In this document: in pieces, positions 50,889 to 52,049 of the stretch
Numbering within the stretch: the stretch's first letter is position 1
How the letters are laid out: each line of letters begins with the position of its first letter
Origin: Ornatilinea apprima
GTDB lineage: Bacteria; Chloroflexota; Anaerolineae; Anaerolineales; Anaerolineaceae
NCBI RefSeq assembly: GCF_001306115.1
Contig: NZ_LGCL01000013.1
Location: 1-52,049 of the forward strand
Direction: 5' to 3'
DNA length: 52,049 nt
Notes under the pieces: generated by a model
The model's input: only the letters and a program-made list of their open reading frames with translations
What the model was told of the DNA's origin: nothing
Databases searched by the model: none
Made by a program: the position numbers and the translations under genes

Positions 50889-51896
50889 ATGCGGATTTTA
50901 ATTCTCGGAGGAACTCAATTTGTGGGGCGTTGGATGGCCCAAGCGGCCATCGATGCTGGGCACCAGGTAACCCTCTTCAATCGCGGACAGTCGAACCCGC
51001 ACCTGTTCACCCAGGCGGAAAAACTGACCGGCGACCGTGGCGGGGATCTTTCGGCGCTACAGGGCCGCACCTGGGACGCGGTGATCGACACCAGCGCCTA
51101 CTTCCCGCGCCACGCTGCGGCCTCTGCCGACTTGCTGAAAGACTCGATTGGCCTGTATTTATTCGTATCTTCGATCGCCGTGTACGCGGATTTCAAGCAG
51201 AGCGGTCTGCACGAAGGGTCAGAAGTGGGCCGCCTGGACGATGAAAGTGTCGAGGTGGTTAACCTGAAAACCTACGGTCCGCTCAAGGCCTTGTGCGAGC
51301 GCGAAATCAACCGCATTCTGCCCGACAGAAATGTGATTTTACGCCCCTGCATTGTGGTGGGCCCTCACGACAACACCGACCGCTTCACCTGGTGGCTGCA
51401 CCGCGCCGCTCAGGGCGGCGAGATGTTCGTCCCAGGCGGCCCCGAAGCTCCTTTCCAGATCATCGATGCCCGCGACCTGGCCGCCTGGGCTGTGCGCCTG
51501 CTGGAAAACGGCCAAACCGGCACCTTCAACGCCGCCGGGCTGGAAGAGCCGGTTACGCTGGGCGACACGCTCAACGCCGCGCGCGAGATCAGCGGCAGCG
51601 ACGCCCGCTTCACCTGGGTGAGCGAAGACTTCTTCAAAACCCACAAAGTCTCCCACTGGCGCGAGCTGCCTTTCTGGCTGCCCACCTGGGACGCGTCGTA
51701 CCCCGGCTATTTCCAGATTGATAACCGCAAAGCCCTGGCCGCCGGGCTTACCTTCCGCCCCCTGCGCGAGACGGTGGCCGACACCCTCGCCTGGAGCCAA
51801 ACCCTGCCCGCTGACCATGCCTGGCGCGCCGGCCTCACCCCGCAGCGCGAGGAAGAGCTTTTGCAGGCCTGGCGAGATTTTCAGGCCAGCGCCTGA
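50889..51896 (+). CDS. NAD-dependent epimerase/dehydratase-family protein
   Basis: 335-residue extended SDR. The cofactor motif is GGTQFVG at residues 7-13, the catalytic Ser is in FVSSIAVYAD, and the Tyr-Lys pair is in YGPLKALCE (Y-x3-K). C-terminal substrate-binding segments (VPGGPEAPFQIIDARDLA, AGLEEPVTLGDTL) match nucleotide-sugar epimerase-like proteins; the substrate is unknown. GAGAAGGAGAG precedes the ATG at 50889. The stop is 24 bases before the right-hand terminal repeat, and the gene appears complete. Confidence 0.9.
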   Translation: MRILILGGTQFVGRWMAQAAIDAGHQVTLFNRGQSNPHLFTQAEKLTGDRGGDLSALQGRTWDAVIDTSAYFPRHAAASADLLKDSIGLYLFVSSIAVYADFKQSGLHEGSEVGRLDDESVEVVNLKTYGPLKALCEREINRILPDRNVILRPCIVVGPHDNTDRFTWWLHRAAQGGEMFVPGGPEAPFQIIDARDLAAWAVRLLENGQTGTFNAAGLEEPVTLGDTLNAAREISGSDARFTWVSEDFFKTHKVSHWRELPFWLPTWDASYPGYFQIDNRKALAAGLTFRPLRETVADTLAWSQTLPADHAWRAGLTPQREEELLQAWRDFQASA

Positions 51897-51920
51897 TCAA
51901 TAAGGTATTTCGATAACTGC

Positions 51921-52049
51921 CTGGGGCTGTCTCTAAAGAATTTGGAAACAGCCCCAAAAATTAGCTGCAAATCGAATAAAAACGAAAAAACAAAAAATTG
52001 GTAGCCTACCTGGCTGCCAATTTTCGCATATTATGGGCAATACTGATCA
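51921..52049 (+). repeat. 129-bp terminal repeat, right copy
   Basis: Exact inverted copy of positions 1-129. The gene-proximal end GGGGCTGTCTC points into the window, as in the left copy, so both window ends show the same end of the element. Adjacent bases are CCT here and ACT on the left; no target-site duplication can be read. Confidence 0.85.

Noticed and set aside
1..52049. A 52-kb circular plasmid closed through the terminal repeats
   Set aside because: The ends are inverted, not direct, copies, so they cannot be joined head to tail; the gene content (two tRNAs, RNase D, msrA) is chromosomal.

Overview
The window is 52 kb of roughly 58-60% GC bacterial DNA, densely packed with chromosomal housekeeping genes and two tRNA genes. 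The gene set suggests an anaerobic member of the Chloroflexota (Anaerolineae-like): sensor kinases with a 7TM input module, a tungsten-type aldehyde ferredoxin oxidoreductase with its radical SAM maturase and MoaD-like partners, Thr/Pro-rich lipoproteins, DUF4332 and DUF4180 proteins, and dispersed palindromic repeats. This placement is inferred from gene content, not from a marker-gene search. No phage, plasmid, transposase or CRISPR locus is visible.

Both ends of the window are the same 129-bp sequence in opposite orientation. It looks like one end of a multicopy mobile element on which the contig assembly broke. At the left end it truncates a diguanylate cyclase gene inside its GGDEF domain.

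Layout. 46-2894 (-): truncated diguanylate cyclase and an MFS transporter. 2895-3550: intergenic cluster of palindromic repeats. 3616-9067 (+): msrA, DUF1801, HAD phosphatase, EamA exporter, Cys-rich protein, MFS transporter, methyltransferase. 9094-9913 (+): fluoride riboswitch, crcB and DUF190. 10012-15014 (+): a large hybrid kinase (7TM-PAS-PAS-GAF-HK-REC-REC-HPt) overlapping a REC-HD-GYP gene. 15394-18401 (+): small STAS-like protein, TSUP exporter, M29 aminopeptidase, DUF454 protein. 18402-22350 (-): a tungsten-oxidoreductase operon (AOR, radical SAM maturase, two MoaD-like proteins) behind a long leader containing an intrinsic terminator. 22365-25748: two SDR enzymes, DUF4332, cupin, SWIM zinc-finger protein. 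25749-26652: repeats and tRNA-Arg. 26653-29286: small membrane protein, Mrp-type ATPase, unknown four-TM protein. 29361-31422 (-): OmpR-type two-component system. 31657-34440 (+): RNase D, beta-CASP ribonuclease, tRNA-Ser with a duplicated 3' part. 34469-45973: hydrolases, DUF4180, thioredoxin-membrane fusion, acyltransferase, nitroreductase, PNPOx, GNAT, SGNH lipoprotein, prolyl-tRNA editing protein, uridine kinase-like protein, LCP lipoprotein. 46055-51896: YcgN protein, 209-bp tandem repeats, HAD phosphatase, CPBP protease, small Cys-rich membrane protein, TPR-GGDEF protein, SDR epimerase.

Themes. Cyclic-di-GMP turnover appears three times (truncated cyclase, HD-GYP regulator, TPR-GGDEF). 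RNA-based control is prominent: a clear fluoride riboswitch, a terminator-bearing leader before the tungsten enzyme gene, and a terminated short transcript before the SWIM gene. Several promoters carry strong palindromes placed like operators, and a few genes appear to be transcribed as leaderless mRNAs. The best candidates for something undescribed are the tungsten-enzyme leader, the MoaD-like protein lacking the Gly-Gly tail, and the divergent promoter at 48568-48599.
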